A stretch of DNA of 64,000 nt, from the NCBI RefSeq assembly GCF_019186805.1, contig NZ_CP066783.1:3113501-3177500 (forward strand). Reading direction: 5' to 3'. Made by a program: the position numbers and the translations under genes. Source of the DNA: Comamonas fluminis. GTDB lineage: Bacteria > Pseudomonadota > Gammaproteobacteria > Burkholderiales > Burkholderiaceae_C. The notes beneath the pieces are model-generated. The model was not told the DNA's origin. It made no database searches and was given only the letters and a program-made list of their open reading frames with translations. Each line of letters opens with the position of its first letter. Within the stretch, counting starts at the first letter, position 1. Below are positions 9,943 through 19,431 of this stretch, piece by piece.

Positions 9943-11121
9943 TCACAAAGCCCATTGCTGAGCAATGGCAGCTGCACGCTCACGGGTACGTGCATCAAGT
10001 GCCATCAGGTCTTCCAGAGAGTTGATGACACTAGGCTGTACCGACTCAAGCGCCTGCAGATTGACCGCATGAATGCGATCAAACGAGAGCCTGCGCTCCA
10101 GAAAAGCCGCCACAGCAATTTCATTGGCCGCATTGAGCACTGTGGTTGTGCCTTCAGGCGCACGCAGCGCCTGCCAGGACAGATGCAAGCCCGGGAAACG
10201 CTTGGCATCTGCCTCTTCGAAGGTCAGTGCCGCCAGTTGGGCAAAGTCCAGCAGAGGCGCTCCGCTGGCAATGCGTTCAGGCCAGGCCAGACCGCAGGCG
10301 ATGGGCACGCGCATATCGGGCGTGCCGAGCTGAGCCAGCACGGATGAATCGTTGAACTGCACCATGGAGTGCACGATTTGCTGCGGGTGAATGACGACCT
10401 TGATCTTCTCAGGCGCCATATCGAAGAGCCAGCGCGCCTCGATCACTTCCAGCGCCTTGTTCATCATGGTGGCCGAGTCCACCGAGATCTTGCGCCCCAT
10501 GGAGAAGTTGGGGTGAGTGCAAGCCTGCTCTGGCGTGATTTCAGACAGGGTTGCAGGATCACGCTGGCGGAACGGGCCACCCGATGCAGTCAGCAGCAGG
10601 GAATCCACACGTTGCGCCCAGGTGCTGCTGTCTTCAGGCAGGCACTGAAAGATGGCCGAGTGCTCGCTGTCGATAGGCAGCAAAGTCGCACCATGGCGCT
10701 TGACGGTGTCCATGAACAGCGCACCGCCAACCACCAGAGCTTCCTTGTTGGCCAGCAGCAAGCGCTTGCCGGCCTTGGCGGCCGCCAGGCAAGGCGACAG
10801 ACCGGCCGCGCCCACGATTGCGCCCATGACGGCATCGACATCAGGGTGAGAAGCTATGGTTTCCAGAGCATCCTGCGCTTGCAGCACCTGGGTTTGAAGC
10901 CCATTTTGCTTCAATTTTTCTGCCAGTTGCTGTGCATGCGGCGCGCTGGCCATCACCGCAAACTTTGGCGTGAACTGGGCGCACTGCTTGAGCATCAGGT
11001 CCACTTGCGTGGCAGCGCTCAGCGCAAAGATTTCGTATTGATCGGGGTGGCGCGCCACCACATCCAGGGTATTGGTTCCGATGGAACCGGTTGAACCCAG
11101 AACCGTGATTTTTTGTTTCAT
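9943..11121 (-). CDS. dxr: 1-deoxy-D-xylulose-5-phosphate reductoisomerase
   Basis: Second enzyme of the non-mevalonate (MEP) isoprenoid pathway: NADPH-dependent rearrangement and reduction of DXP to MEP. The N-terminal NADPH-binding motif VLGSTGSIGTNTLDVVA is followed by LLLANKEALVVGG, LLPIDSEHSAIFQCL (metal and substrate ligands), TASGGPFR, HPNFSMGRKISVDSATMMNKALEVIEARWLF and the C-terminal helical domain. The 392 residues are normal. It overlaps the cdsA stop by 4 bp (ATGA), so it is coupled to cdsA; its products feed undecaprenyl phosphate made by the nearby UppS. Confidence 0.98.
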   Translation of the reverse strand: MKQKITVLGSTGSIGTNTLDVVARHPDQYEIFALSAATQVDLMLKQCAQFTPKFAVMASAPHAQQLAEKLKQNGLQTQVLQAQDALETIASHPDVDAVMGAIVGAAGLSPCLAAAKAGKRLLLANKEALVVGGALFMDTVKRHGATLLPIDSEHSAIFQCLPEDSSTWAQRVDSLLLTASGGPFRQRDPATLSEITPEQACTHPNFSMGRKISVDSATMMNKALEVIEARWLFDMAPEKIKVVIHPQQIVHSMVQFNDSSVLAQLGTPDMRVPIACGLAWPERIASGAPLLDFAQLAALTFEEADAKRFPGLHLSWQALRAPEGTTTVLNAANEIAVAAFLERRLSFDRIHAVNLQALESVQPSVINSLEDLMALDARTRERAAAIAQQWAL

Positions 11122-11975
11122 GGATGCACAAAGGATGAGAGCATCATTGCCAACGGCAGTGTGGGCAGGAGGGCATCAATGCGATCCAGGACACCACCAT
11201 GGCCGGGCAGCAAGCCGCTGCTGTCCTTGACACCAACGCTGCGCTTGATGAGGGATTCGACCAAGTCGCCCACCACACTCATCGCAGCCATAAACACTGC
11301 GGCCAGCAACAGAAACCATGTTCCGCGCGACTGCAGCACCGTATAGAAACTTGGTACGGCGGCGCCATAGTGGCGATCCGCCCAGCTCCAGACCAGAGCC
11401 AGAACCACCACACCCGCCATGCCGCCCCAGACACCTTCCCAGCTCTTGCCCGGGCTGATGGAAGGAGCCAGCTTGTTTTTGGTGAATTTCAGGCCAAAAG
11501 TGCGACCTGCGAAATAGGCAAAAATATCAGCCACCCAGACCAGAACCAGCATGGACAGCAGGTAGTTGATGCCAACATTGCGCGCCTGCACCACCGCCAT
11601 CCAGGCCAGCCAGAGGACCAGAACACCGCCCACCAGTCGCACAGCCGAAGGAATATGGGGCCAGCCTGCCACACCCGCGCGCAGCAGCAATACACCGCCA
11701 AGAACCCAGCAGGCACCAGCAATGATCCAGACTGTCGTCAGAGGCTGCTGCAGCCAGCCAGCCCACCAGGAACCCGCGCACATGGCTGTGCAGATCGCGC
11801 CCAGCGCCAAAGAGCCCGCCTGACCAAAGCCATTGAGCCGCCCCCATTCCCAGGCACCAGCGGCCATGAAAATCAGCATCAGTAAAGCAAAAGGCACTGT
11901 GCTGGCGGAATAGAACAGCGCTGGCAACAGGATGGCCAGCAAAATCAAGGCGGTAATGACGCGCTGTTTGAGCAT
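11118..11975 (-). CDS. cdsA: Phosphatidate cytidylyltransferase
   Basis: Membrane enzyme making CDP-diacylglycerol from phosphatidic acid and CTP, the branch point of phospholipid synthesis. The family signature is exact near the C-terminus: SLIKRSVGVKD followed by LLPGHGGVLDRID. About seven hydrophobic segments are visible from residue 8 on. The 285 residues match CdsA. It lies 15 bp after uppS and overlaps dxr by 4 bp. Confidence 0.97.
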   Translation of the reverse strand: MLKQRVITALILLAILLPALFYSASTVPFALLMLIFMAAGAWEWGRLNGFGQAGSLALGAICTAMCAGSWWAGWLQQPLTTVWIIAGACWVLGGVLLLRAGVAGWPHIPSAVRLVGGVLVLWLAWMAVVQARNVGINYLLSMLVLVWVADIFAYFAGRTFGLKFTKNKLAPSISPGKSWEGVWGGMAGVVVLALVWSWADRHYGAAVPSFYTVLQSRGTWFLLLAAVFMAAMSVVGDLVESLIKRSVGVKDSSGLLPGHGGVLDRIDALLPTLPLAMMLSSFVHP

Positions 11976-11990
11976 GGCACCTCTTTGTTG

Positions 11991-12731
<741 letters not shown>

Positions 12732-12762
12732 ATCAAATCCTGTGTTGGTCTTGCGCTCAGCC

Positions 12763-13323
12763 TCAGACTGCCATGATGTCCTGTTCTTTGGCCGCTACCA
12801 GCGCATCAATCTCAGTGATGTGCTTGTCAGTGATCTTCTGGATTTCGGCTTCGGAGCGCTTTTGATCGTCTTCAGACGCTTCCTTGTCCTTGACCAGCTT
12901 CTTCACGCCTTCGTTGGCATCACGGCGCAGATTGCGGATGGCAATCTTGGAGTTTTCGCCTTCTGTGCGAGCCAGCTTGGTCATTTCCTTGCGGCGCTCT
13001 TCGCTCATGGGGGGCATGGGCACGCGAATCAGGTCGCCCATGGAAGCGGGGTTCAAGCCCAGATCGCTTTCACGAATCGCCTTTTCCACCTTGGCAGCCA
13101 TGCTCTTTTCCCAGGGCTGCACGCTGATAGTGCGCGAATCCAGCAGGGACACGTTGGCCACCTGGGACAGAGGCACCATGGAGCCGTAGTAGTCCACGTG
13201 AATGGCATCCAGCAAAGCGGGGCTGGGACGACCCGTACGCACGCGGGACAGGTTGTGCTTCAGAGCCTCGATGGATTGACCCATCTTGGTTTCGATATTC
13301 TTTTTGATTTCTGCAATCGTCAT
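12763..13323 (-). CDS. frr: Ribosome recycling factor
   Basis: Splits post-termination 70S ribosomes together with EF-G. The sequence shows the RRF core: [69 protein letters not shown] and the [16 protein letters not shown] helix. The 186 residues are exactly the family length. It is 42 bp after pyrH; the tsf-pyrH-frr order is near-universal. Confidence 0.98.
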   Translation of the reverse strand: MTIAEIKKNIETKMGQSIEALKHNLSRVRTGRPSPALLDAIHVDYYGSMVPLSQVANVSLLDSRTISVQPWEKSMAAKVEKAIRESDLGLNPASMGDLIRVPMPPMSEERRKEMTKLARTEGENSKIAIRNLRRDANEGVKKLVKDKEASEDDQKRSEAEIQKITDKHITEIDALVAAKEQDIMAV

Positions 13324-13365
13324 GTTCTTCTTCCTTGGAGGGATATCAGCAGGAGAGCGAAACCC

Positions 13366-14088
13366 TCAAGCGTACACCAGTGTGCCTTCGTTCTCACCCA
13401 TCACCACACGCTTGAGTGCGCCGGGCTTGACGATGGAAAACACACGGATAGGCAGCTTCTGGTCACGGCACAGCGCAAAAGCCGTGGCATCCATGATGCC
13501 CAGATTGCGCGAGATAGCCTCGTCAAAAGTCAGCTTGTCATAACGGGTGGCAGATGGATCCTTGACAGGATCGGCTGTGTACACGCCATCCACCTTGGTG
13601 GCCTTGAGCACGACTTCGGCGCCGATTTCTGCACCACGCAGCGCAGCAGCGGTATCGGTCGTAAAGAAAGGGTTGCCCGTACCGGCAGCAAACACCACCA
13701 CTTTGCCTTCTTCGAGGTACTGCAGAGCTTTGGGACGCACATAGGGCTCAACCACCTGCTCAATACCAATGGCGGACATCACGCGGGCCGTCAGGCCTTG
13801 CTTGTCCATGGCGTCAGCCAGAGCCAGGGAATTCATCACCGTGGCCAGCATGCCCATGTAGTCGGCGGTTGCACGGTCCATACCGACCGAGCCACCCGCA
13901 ACGCCGCGGAAAATATTGCCGCCACCGATCACCACGGCAACCTGCACACCCACTTTGGTCACTTCCACGATTTCAGCCACCATGCGCTCAATGGTTGCGC
14001 GGTTGATGCCGAACTGGTCATCCCCCATTAACGCCTCGCCCGACAGCTTGAGCAGGATGCGCTTATGGGCAGGAATGGCGTTGGACAT
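13366..14088 (-). CDS. pyrH: UMP kinase
   Basis: Hexameric amino-acid-kinase-fold enzyme phosphorylating UMP to UDP. Motifs are [64 protein letters not shown] and [14 protein letters not shown]. The start is ATG at 14088 ([10 protein letters not shown]): GGAG lies 8-9 bp upstream, and the 22 residues encoded further upstream in the frame are not conserved. This gives 240 residues, as expected. Confidence 0.97.
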   Translation of the reverse strand: MSNAIPAHKRILLKLSGEALMGDDQFGINRATIERMVAEIVEVTKVGVQVAVVIGGGNIFRGVAGGSVGMDRATADYMGMLATVMNSLALADAMDKQGLTARVMSAIGIEQVVEPYVRPKALQYLEEGKVVVFAAGTGNPFFTTDTAAALRGAEIGAEVVLKATKVDGVYTADPVKDPSATRYDKLTFDEAISRNLGIMDATAFALCRDQKLPIRVFSIVKPGALKRVVMGENEGTLVYA

Positions 14089-14142
14089 GGTGTTTCTCCG
14101 GAGGAAGTTAAAGTGAGAATAAAAAATGGGAGGGAGATAAAT

Positions 14143-14166
14143 CAATCGCGGCACCAGGCCGCGATT
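14143..14166 (-). terminator. GC-rich hairpin after tsf (attenuator-like)
   Basis: AATCGCGGC pairs with GCCGCGATT across a 6-base loop, between the tsf stop and pyrH. On the minus strand only a weak T-rich tract follows, so read-through into pyrH is likely. It could balance tsf against downstream genes. Confidence 0.4.
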
Positions 14167-14184
14167 GTTTGCTAAGGCTTAGGT

Positions 14185-15078
14185 TTAAGCACCAGCCTTG
14201 GCTGCTGCGACCTGGGCAGCCACTTCAGCGGCGAAGTCGTCAGTCTTCTTCTCAATGCCTTCGCCCACAACATACATCGTGAAACCCTTCACGGTGGTGT
14301 TGGCAGCCTTGAGCATCTGAGCCACGGTTTGCTTGCCGTCAGCAGCCTTCACGAAGACCTGGTCAGCCAGGGAAACTTCCTTCAGGAACTTCTGCACGGA
14401 GCCTTCCACCATCTTGGCGACGATGTCAGCAGGCTTGCCGGATTCAGCAGCCTTGGCTTCAGCCACGGAGCGTTCCTTGGCGATCAGCTCGGCAGGCACG
14501 TCAGCGGAAGTCACAGCCACGGGCTTCATGGCAGCAACGTGCATGGCCACATCCTTGGCAGCAGCAGCGTCACCGTCGAATTCAACAACCACACCAATGC
14601 GGCTGCCGTGCACATAGGCGGCCAGGCCAGCATTGCTGAAAGCCTTGAAGCGGCGGAAAGACATGTTTTCGCCGATCTTGCCGATCAGGCCCTTGCGCAC
14701 GTCTTCCAGAGTGGGGCCGTAGCCGTCTTGTTCGTAAGCCAGGGCGCCCAGAGCGTCCAGGTCAGCGGGGTTGTTCAGAGCCACCAGCTTGGCTGCGGCG
14801 TTAGCCATGGCCATGAAGCTGTCATTCTTGGACACGAAGTCGGTTTCGCTGTTGACTTCCACCAGGCCACCCTTGTCGCCTTCGATGAAAGCAGCCACAA
14901 CGCCTTCAGCAGTCACGCGGGAAGCGGCCTTACCAGCCTTGGTGCCCAGCTTGACGCGCAGCAGCTCTTCCGCCTTGGCCATATCGCCATCAGCTTCGGT
15001 CAGAGCCTTCTTGCACTCCATCATGGGAGCGTCGGTCTTGGCGCGCAGTTCGGCCACCATGCTTGCAGTAATTGCCAT
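14185..15078 (-). CDS. tsf: Elongation factor Ts
   Basis: Guanine nucleotide exchange factor for EF-Tu. The N-terminal UBA-like domain and the EF-Ts signature [16 protein letters not shown] followed by [11 protein letters not shown] are clear, as is the [12 protein letters not shown] region in the core domain. The 297 residues are normal. It follows rpsB with a 194-bp gap holding a strong hairpin terminator, so its level is probably set by partial read-through or by its own promoter. Confidence 0.98.
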   Translation of the reverse strand: MAITASMVAELRAKTDAPMMECKKALTEADGDMAKAEELLRVKLGTKAGKAASRVTAEGVVAAFIEGDKGGLVEVNSETDFVSKNDSFMAMANAAAKLVALNNPADLDALGALAYEQDGYGPTLEDVRKGLIGKIGENMSFRRFKAFSNAGLAAYVHGSRIGVVVEFDGDAAAAKDVAMHVAAMKPVAVTSADVPAELIAKERSVAEAKAAESGKPADIVAKMVEGSVQKFLKEVSLADQVFVKAADGKQTVAQMLKAANTTVKGFTMYVVGEGIEKKTDDFAAEVAAQVAAAKAGA

Positions 15079-15208
15079 CGTATTTCTCCAGTATCAGTTC
15101 GATTCGTTACAGGAACGACTTACGCAAACTTCAAAAGGCAAGGGCCCCGTCTTGGAGGCTCATTGCCGGAGCATTCTTTCTTGCGTAAGCCCAGTCAGGA
15201 TTCCGGCT

Positions 15209-15240
15209 AAAAAAACGGGGCTACTCAGAGCCCCGCTTTT
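15209..15240 (-). terminator. Intrinsic terminator between rpsB and tsf
   Basis: Seven-bp stem CGGGGCT/AGCCCCG with a 6-base loop (15216-15235). On the minus strand it is followed by seven Ts. It lies downstream of rpsB and before tsf, so it likely attenuates tsf transcription from the rpsB promoter. The plus-strand reading also has a T-run (CTTTTTC). Confidence 0.8.
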
Positions 15241-15272
15241 TCTCGCGATGCGGTCGCGCAGCCGGACTTCGC

Positions 15273-16025
15273 TTAGGCGGCGGATTCTTCCACTTCCACG
15301 AACTCGTCGCCGTCTTCACCAGCGGCAGCCTTGACCACGTCGTTCAGACGGGCTTCACGGCCTTCCAGGATGGCGTCGGCAATGCCTTGGGCGTACAGTT
15401 GCACAGCCTTGGCGGAGTCGTCGTTACCAGGAATCACGTAGTCAATGCCTTCGGGGTTGTGGTTGGTGTCAACCACGCCGATCAGAGGAATACCCAGCTT
15501 CTTGGCTTCAGCGATAGCGATCTTGTGGAAGCCCACGTCGATCACGAAGATGGCGTCAGGCAGGCCGTTCATGTCCTGGATACCGCCGATGTCCTTTTCC
15601 AGCTTTTCCAGTTCGCGAACGAACATCAGCTGTTCCTTCTTGGACATGGATTCCAGACCAGTTTCTTGCTGAGCCTTCATGTCCTTCAGACGCTTGATGG
15701 AGGTCTTGACGGTCTTGAAGTTGGTCAGCATGCCGCCCAACCAGCGTTGGTCAACATAAGGAACACCAGCGCGCTGAGCTTGCTCAGCCACCAGCTCACG
15801 AGCTTGGCGCTTTGTACCCACCATCAGCACAGTGCCGCCGTTAGCAGTCAGCTGCTTGGCAAACTTCTGGGCTTCCTGGAACATCGGCAGGGACTTTTCC
15901 AGGTTGATGATGTGAATCTTGTTGCGGTGACCGAAGATGAACGGAGCCATCTTGGGGTTCCAGAAGCGAGTTTGGTGACCGAAGTGGACGCCAGCTTCCA
16001 GCATCTCGCGCATTGTTACTGCCAT
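15273..16025 (-). CDS. rpsB: 30S ribosomal protein S2
   Basis: Small-subunit ribosomal protein. The N-terminus [20 protein letters not shown] and signature segments [59 protein letters not shown] and [21 protein letters not shown] are all present. I use ATG at 16025, preceded by AGAGGT. The preceding 219 bp up to the divergent amidase must contain its promoter and a leader of up to ~200 nt, where S2 autoregulation is known in other proteobacteria; I cannot assign the structure here. 250 residues. Confidence 0.98.
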   Translation of the reverse strand: MAVTMREMLEAGVHFGHQTRFWNPKMAPFIFGHRNKIHIINLEKSLPMFQEAQKFAKQLTANGGTVLMVGTKRQARELVAEQAQRAGVPYVDQRWLGGMLTNFKTVKTSIKRLKDMKAQQETGLESMSKKEQLMFVRELEKLEKDIGGIQDMNGLPDAIFVIDVGFHKIAIAEAKKLGIPLIGVVDTNHNPEGIDYVIPGNDDSAKAVQLYAQGIADAILEGREARLNDVVKAAAGEDGDEFVEVEESAA

Positions 16026-16244
16026 GTGAATTACCTCTAAGGTTAGGTCTAAAATTCGGCCCAACGATTGCCGCCCGCTTATGTGGCGCCAACACCTTGA
16101 ATAGGCCGATTTGCTATTTGCCTTGCCGGCCTGAAGGCGCTGCAGCATCACGCAAAACGTGCCGCCACAACCCCTACAGCGCTTTCCGGGCTAGCCCATT
16201 ACGGACCAACCCTTAGCAAAGCCGCAAAATTTTAGCACATTGCC

Positions 16245-17636
16245 ATGCAACACGACCTCAGTCACGCAGCTCTTGAGATTCGAGAGGACCGCGAACGCGC
16301 TTCCAGCCTCATGGAATTGAGCATTGCAGCCGCGCAAAGCCCTCTGTGCGCACATGTTTTCAGCCAGACTTTTTTTGACAAAGCCCGCTGGGCTGCGGCA
16401 GAAACACCGCGCACCGCCCCCCTCGCCGGGCTTGCCATCTCCATCAAGGACTTGTTTGACCTTGAAGGCTCACGCAGCGCAGCCAGCTCCCGAGTTCTGC
16501 AGGATGCGCCACTGGCTGAAAGCACAGGCACGGCCGTGGCAAGACTTCAAGCAGCGGGTGCCGCCATCATTGGCCGCACACATATGGTGGAGTTTGCTTT
16601 CTCGGGCGTGGGCGTGAACCCGCACTTTGGCACGCCAGCCGCTCTGGATGCGCGCCACCCCGCCAATCCACAGCTCGCCCCCATGCGCCCTGCCCGCATC
16701 CCCGGCGGCTCATCCTCCGGCGCAGCCGTCTCGGTTGCCAGTGGCGCCGCCTGGGCTGCGCTGGGTTCAGACACCGGGGGCTCCATTCGTATTCCTGCGG
16801 CTCTCAATGGTCTGGTTGGCTTCAAAAGCACTGCCCGCCTGGTGCCTGTCGATGGCACCGTGCCGCTATCCCCCACTCTGGACACCGCCTGCGCCATTAC
16901 CCGCAGCGTGCGCGACGCCGTGCTGCTGCATGAAATTCTGGCCGACCGGAAAACGAGCAGGTCAGAGCGCACACCCCAGCAATGGCGTCTGGCCGTGCCG
17001 CGCCAGATTTTCTTCGAGCAAATTGAGCCCGCTGTACGCCACGCCTTCGAGCGCAGCATTTCCCAATTGCAGGCAGCAGGCTTGCAGATTGAATGGATAG
17101 ACCTGCCAGAACTGGAAGCGCTGGACGCCGTCAACATCATTGGCGGCTTCTCCCCCACCGAAAGCTATGCATGGCACCGCCACCTGTTGCAAGACCCCAG
17201 CAAAGCCGCACTCTACGACCCCCGAGTGCGCTCGCGCATTGAGCGTGGCGCCTCCATGAGTGCCGCCGACTATCTGGATCTGCTGGCGGCCCGCAAACAG
17301 TGGATTGCAAAAATGGAAGCCGCCATAGCGCCCTACGACGCCCTGCTCTCTCCAACCACACCACTGACGGCGCCAACCATCAGCTCCGTCGCCCCCGCCA
17401 ATGGCCTCGACCCTGAAACCGATGCCAAGCGCGATGCGGAGTTTGTGCGCATCAATGCCTTGCTGCTGCGCAACACCAGCGTGGTCAACATGCTTGACGG
17501 CTGCGCACTCTCACTGCCTTGCCACCAGGCCGATGAGCTGCCCATGGGCCTGATGATCTGGCATGCCGCGCTGCATGACGATGCCGTGCTGCAGATCAGC
17601 GCTGACATTGAAGCTGTGCTCAACGCCAGCGAATAA
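16245..17636 (+). CDS. Amidase-signature family amidase
   Basis: Hydrolyses a C-N amide bond through the Ser-cisSer-Lys triad. The Lys lies in AISIKDLFD (about residue 68), and the glycine/serine-rich core GGSSSGAAVSVASGAAWAALG continues into SDTGGSIRIPAA with the nucleophile Ser near residue 179. The 463 residues fit stand-alone members such as AtzF/AtzE-like or GatA-like enzymes. There is no gatB or gatC next to it, so it is unlikely to be the tRNA amidotransferase subunit. The substrate cannot be read from sequence. It is divergent from rpsB and has no operon partner; a dispersed-repeat palindrome follows its stop. Confidence 0.85.
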   Translation: MQHDLSHAALEIREDRERASSLMELSIAAAQSPLCAHVFSQTFFDKARWAAAETPRTAPLAGLAISIKDLFDLEGSRSAASSRVLQDAPLAESTGTAVARLQAAGAAIIGRTHMVEFAFSGVGVNPHFGTPAALDARHPANPQLAPMRPARIPGGSSSGAAVSVASGAAWAALGSDTGGSIRIPAALNGLVGFKSTARLVPVDGTVPLSPTLDTACAITRSVRDAVLLHEILADRKTSRSERTPQQWRLAVPRQIFFEQIEPAVRHAFERSISQLQAAGLQIEWIDLPELEALDAVNIIGGFSPTESYAWHRHLLQDPSKAALYDPRVRSRIERGASMSAADYLDLLAARKQWIAKMEAAIAPYDALLSPTTPLTAPTISSVAPANGLDPETDAKRDAEFVRINALLLRNTSVVNMLDGCALSLPCHQADELPMGLMIWHAALHDDAVLQISADIEAVLNASE

Positions 17637-17643
17637 CATCACA

Positions 17644-17689
17644 TTTGATAGCTGCCTGCGCTTTATCGATAAGCGCTGCGGCATCAAAA
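17644..17689. repeat. Palindromic copy of dispersed AGCTGC-TGCGCTT repeat
   Basis: Imperfect inverted repeat: left arm TTTGATAGCTGCCTGCGCTT, right arm AAGCGCTGCGGCATCAAA, joined by TATCGAT. It lies between the amidase stop and nnr. It is the fullest copy of a short element that recurs throughout this window, and as a hairpin it could also end amidase transcription. Confidence 0.6.
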
Positions 17690-17773
17690 ACAACGTATTC
17701 GCCTCACCACAGCGGCAGTTTTCATAACTCTATGAATAGCTGCCGCCACCAGTGCTGGCGCTATGCTTGATGC

Positions 17774-19339
17774 ATGCTGCGCATCACCTCTCACGCGACT
17801 TTCTCTACAGACTCTGACTCTGGCTGGCCGCTTTTTGACACGCCCACCACCCGGCAGATGGAGCAGCTCTACGCCAGCCATCTGCCAGCCCATTGCCTGA
17901 TGCAGCGCGCAGGCCTTGCCGTGGCGCAACTGGCCATGGCTATTGCCCCCCATGCTCAGCGCATCTGGATTGCCTGCGGCCCCGGCAACAACGGCGGCGA
18001 TGGGTTTGAAGCCGCCGCACAACTCAAAGCCCTGCGACCCCAGACAGAAATTCTGGTCAGCCAAGTCAGAGAAAGCACCAGACTGCCCGCAGATGCCCAG
18101 GCCTCCTGGCTACGCGCTCAGGCTGCAGGCGTTCTCTGGGTCGATGAATGCCCCGCCATCATGGGCCATCAAGATCTGTGCATAGATGCCTTGCTGGGCA
18201 TAGGCGTCAAGAGTCAAAATGCGGGAACCCCTAATGCAGATCAGCGCAAACTGCTTCAATTATTGAAGCAAGTTCAACGCAGCAGCTGCCCGGTTCTTTG
18301 CGTCGATATCGCATCCGGACTGGATGCCGACACCGGCCAGTACCACGCAGACTTCGCCCCCGAGGCCGCCCCCATCAGCACACGCCACACACTGGCGCTG
18401 CTGACACTGCACCCCGGCCTGTTCACCGCACAGGGACGAGACGCCTGCGGCCAGGTGTGGAGTGATGACTTGAGCTGCCCACCTCTGGCGCAGCACCACC
18501 CCGTTGCGCGCCTGAGCACGCAAGCACCATCCTCTGGCCACACCGACCACCACACACGCCCTCACGCCAGCCACAAAGGCAGCTTTGGTGACGTTGCCAT
18601 TCTGGGCGGCGAAGGACTGGGGCATCGAGGCCTCTCCATGACAGGTGCCGCATGGCTGGCCGCGCTGGCAGCGCTGCACACCGGCGCGGGACGTGTGATG
18701 CTGGCCCTGCTGGATGCTGAAAGCAGCACCACGCAGGCCATTGCCCCCTGGCCAGAAATCATGCTGCGCCAACCGCAGGCGCAAGACTGGCAACAGGCCA
18801 CAGTGGTCTGCGGCTGCGGTGGCGGGCAAGCCATCATGGCCTGGCTACCCGCCGTTTTGCAGCAAGCTCCCAGACTGGTTCTGGATGCCGATGCCCTCAA
18901 TGCCGTAGCTGCCGCCCCTGCTCTGGCAACCTTGCTCAAAGAGCGCGCCACTCGCCAGCAGGCCACCGTGCTGACGCCCCACCCTCTGGAAGCCGCACGC
19001 CTGCTGCAAACCAGCACGCAAAGCGTTCAGGCCAACCGTCTGCACGCAGCCACCGCACTGGCCCAGCAATTTCAATGCACTGTGCTGCTCAAAGGCTCAG
19101 GCACCATCATCGCCAGCCCGCACAGCACGCCGTGGATCAACAGCACAGGCAACGCGCTGCTGGCCCGCGGCGGAACCGGTGATGTACTGGCCGGGCTGAT
19201 TGGCGCCCTCTGGGCATCCGGCTGCAGTGCCGAACAGGCTGCTGTGCGCGGTGCTTTCAGGCATGGGCAAGTGGCAGACGACTGGCCTTGCGGCACGCCA
19301 TTCAGCGCCAGTGCACTGGCATTGCATCTGGGCGACTGA
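17774..19339 (+). CDS. nnr: Bifunctional NAD(P)H-hydrate epimerase / ADP-dependent NAD(P)HX dehydratase
   Basis: Repairs hydrated NADH and NADPH. The N-terminal YjeF epimerase domain (about residues 1-230) has ACGPGNNGGDGFEAAAQL and DALLGIGV. The C-terminal ribokinase-like dehydratase domain has KGSFGDVAILGGE, LTPHPLEAARLL, LLKGSGTIIA and the GTGDVLAGLIGALWASG signature. The 521 residues match the fused E. coli-type enzyme. The start is ATG at 17774, 137 bp after the amidase stop. It converges on rnr and shares a bidirectional terminator with it. Confidence 0.94.
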   Translation: MLRITSHATFSTDSDSGWPLFDTPTTRQMEQLYASHLPAHCLMQRAGLAVAQLAMAIAPHAQRIWIACGPGNNGGDGFEAAAQLKALRPQTEILVSQVRESTRLPADAQASWLRAQAAGVLWVDECPAIMGHQDLCIDALLGIGVKSQNAGTPNADQRKLLQLLKQVQRSSCPVLCVDIASGLDADTGQYHADFAPEAAPISTRHTLALLTLHPGLFTAQGRDACGQVWSDDLSCPPLAQHHPVARLSTQAPSSGHTDHHTRPHASHKGSFGDVAILGGEGLGHRGLSMTGAAWLAALAALHTGAGRVMLALLDAESSTTQAIAPWPEIMLRQPQAQDWQQATVVCGCGGGQAIMAWLPAVLQQAPRLVLDADALNAVAAAPALATLLKERATRQQATVLTPHPLEAARLLQTSTQSVQANRLHAATALAQQFQCTVLLKGSGTIIASPHSTPWINSTGNALLARGGTGDVLAGLIGALWASGCSAEQAAVRGAFRHGQVADDWPCGTPFSASALALHLGD

Positions 19340-19366
19340 AAAGCAGAGTAAAGCGCCCCCACAAAA

Positions 19367-19402
19367 GAAAAAGGCCTTGTCGTTACCAACAAGGCCTTTT
19401 TT
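19367..19402. terminator. Bidirectional terminator between nnr and rnr
   Basis: Stem AAAAAGGCCTTGT/AACAAGGCCTTTTTT with a short loop. Both strands end in a T-run, serving nnr (plus) and rnr (minus). Confidence 0.85.
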
Positions 19403-19431
19403 CGTGAGTGCAGACTCAGCGCATCATGGCA

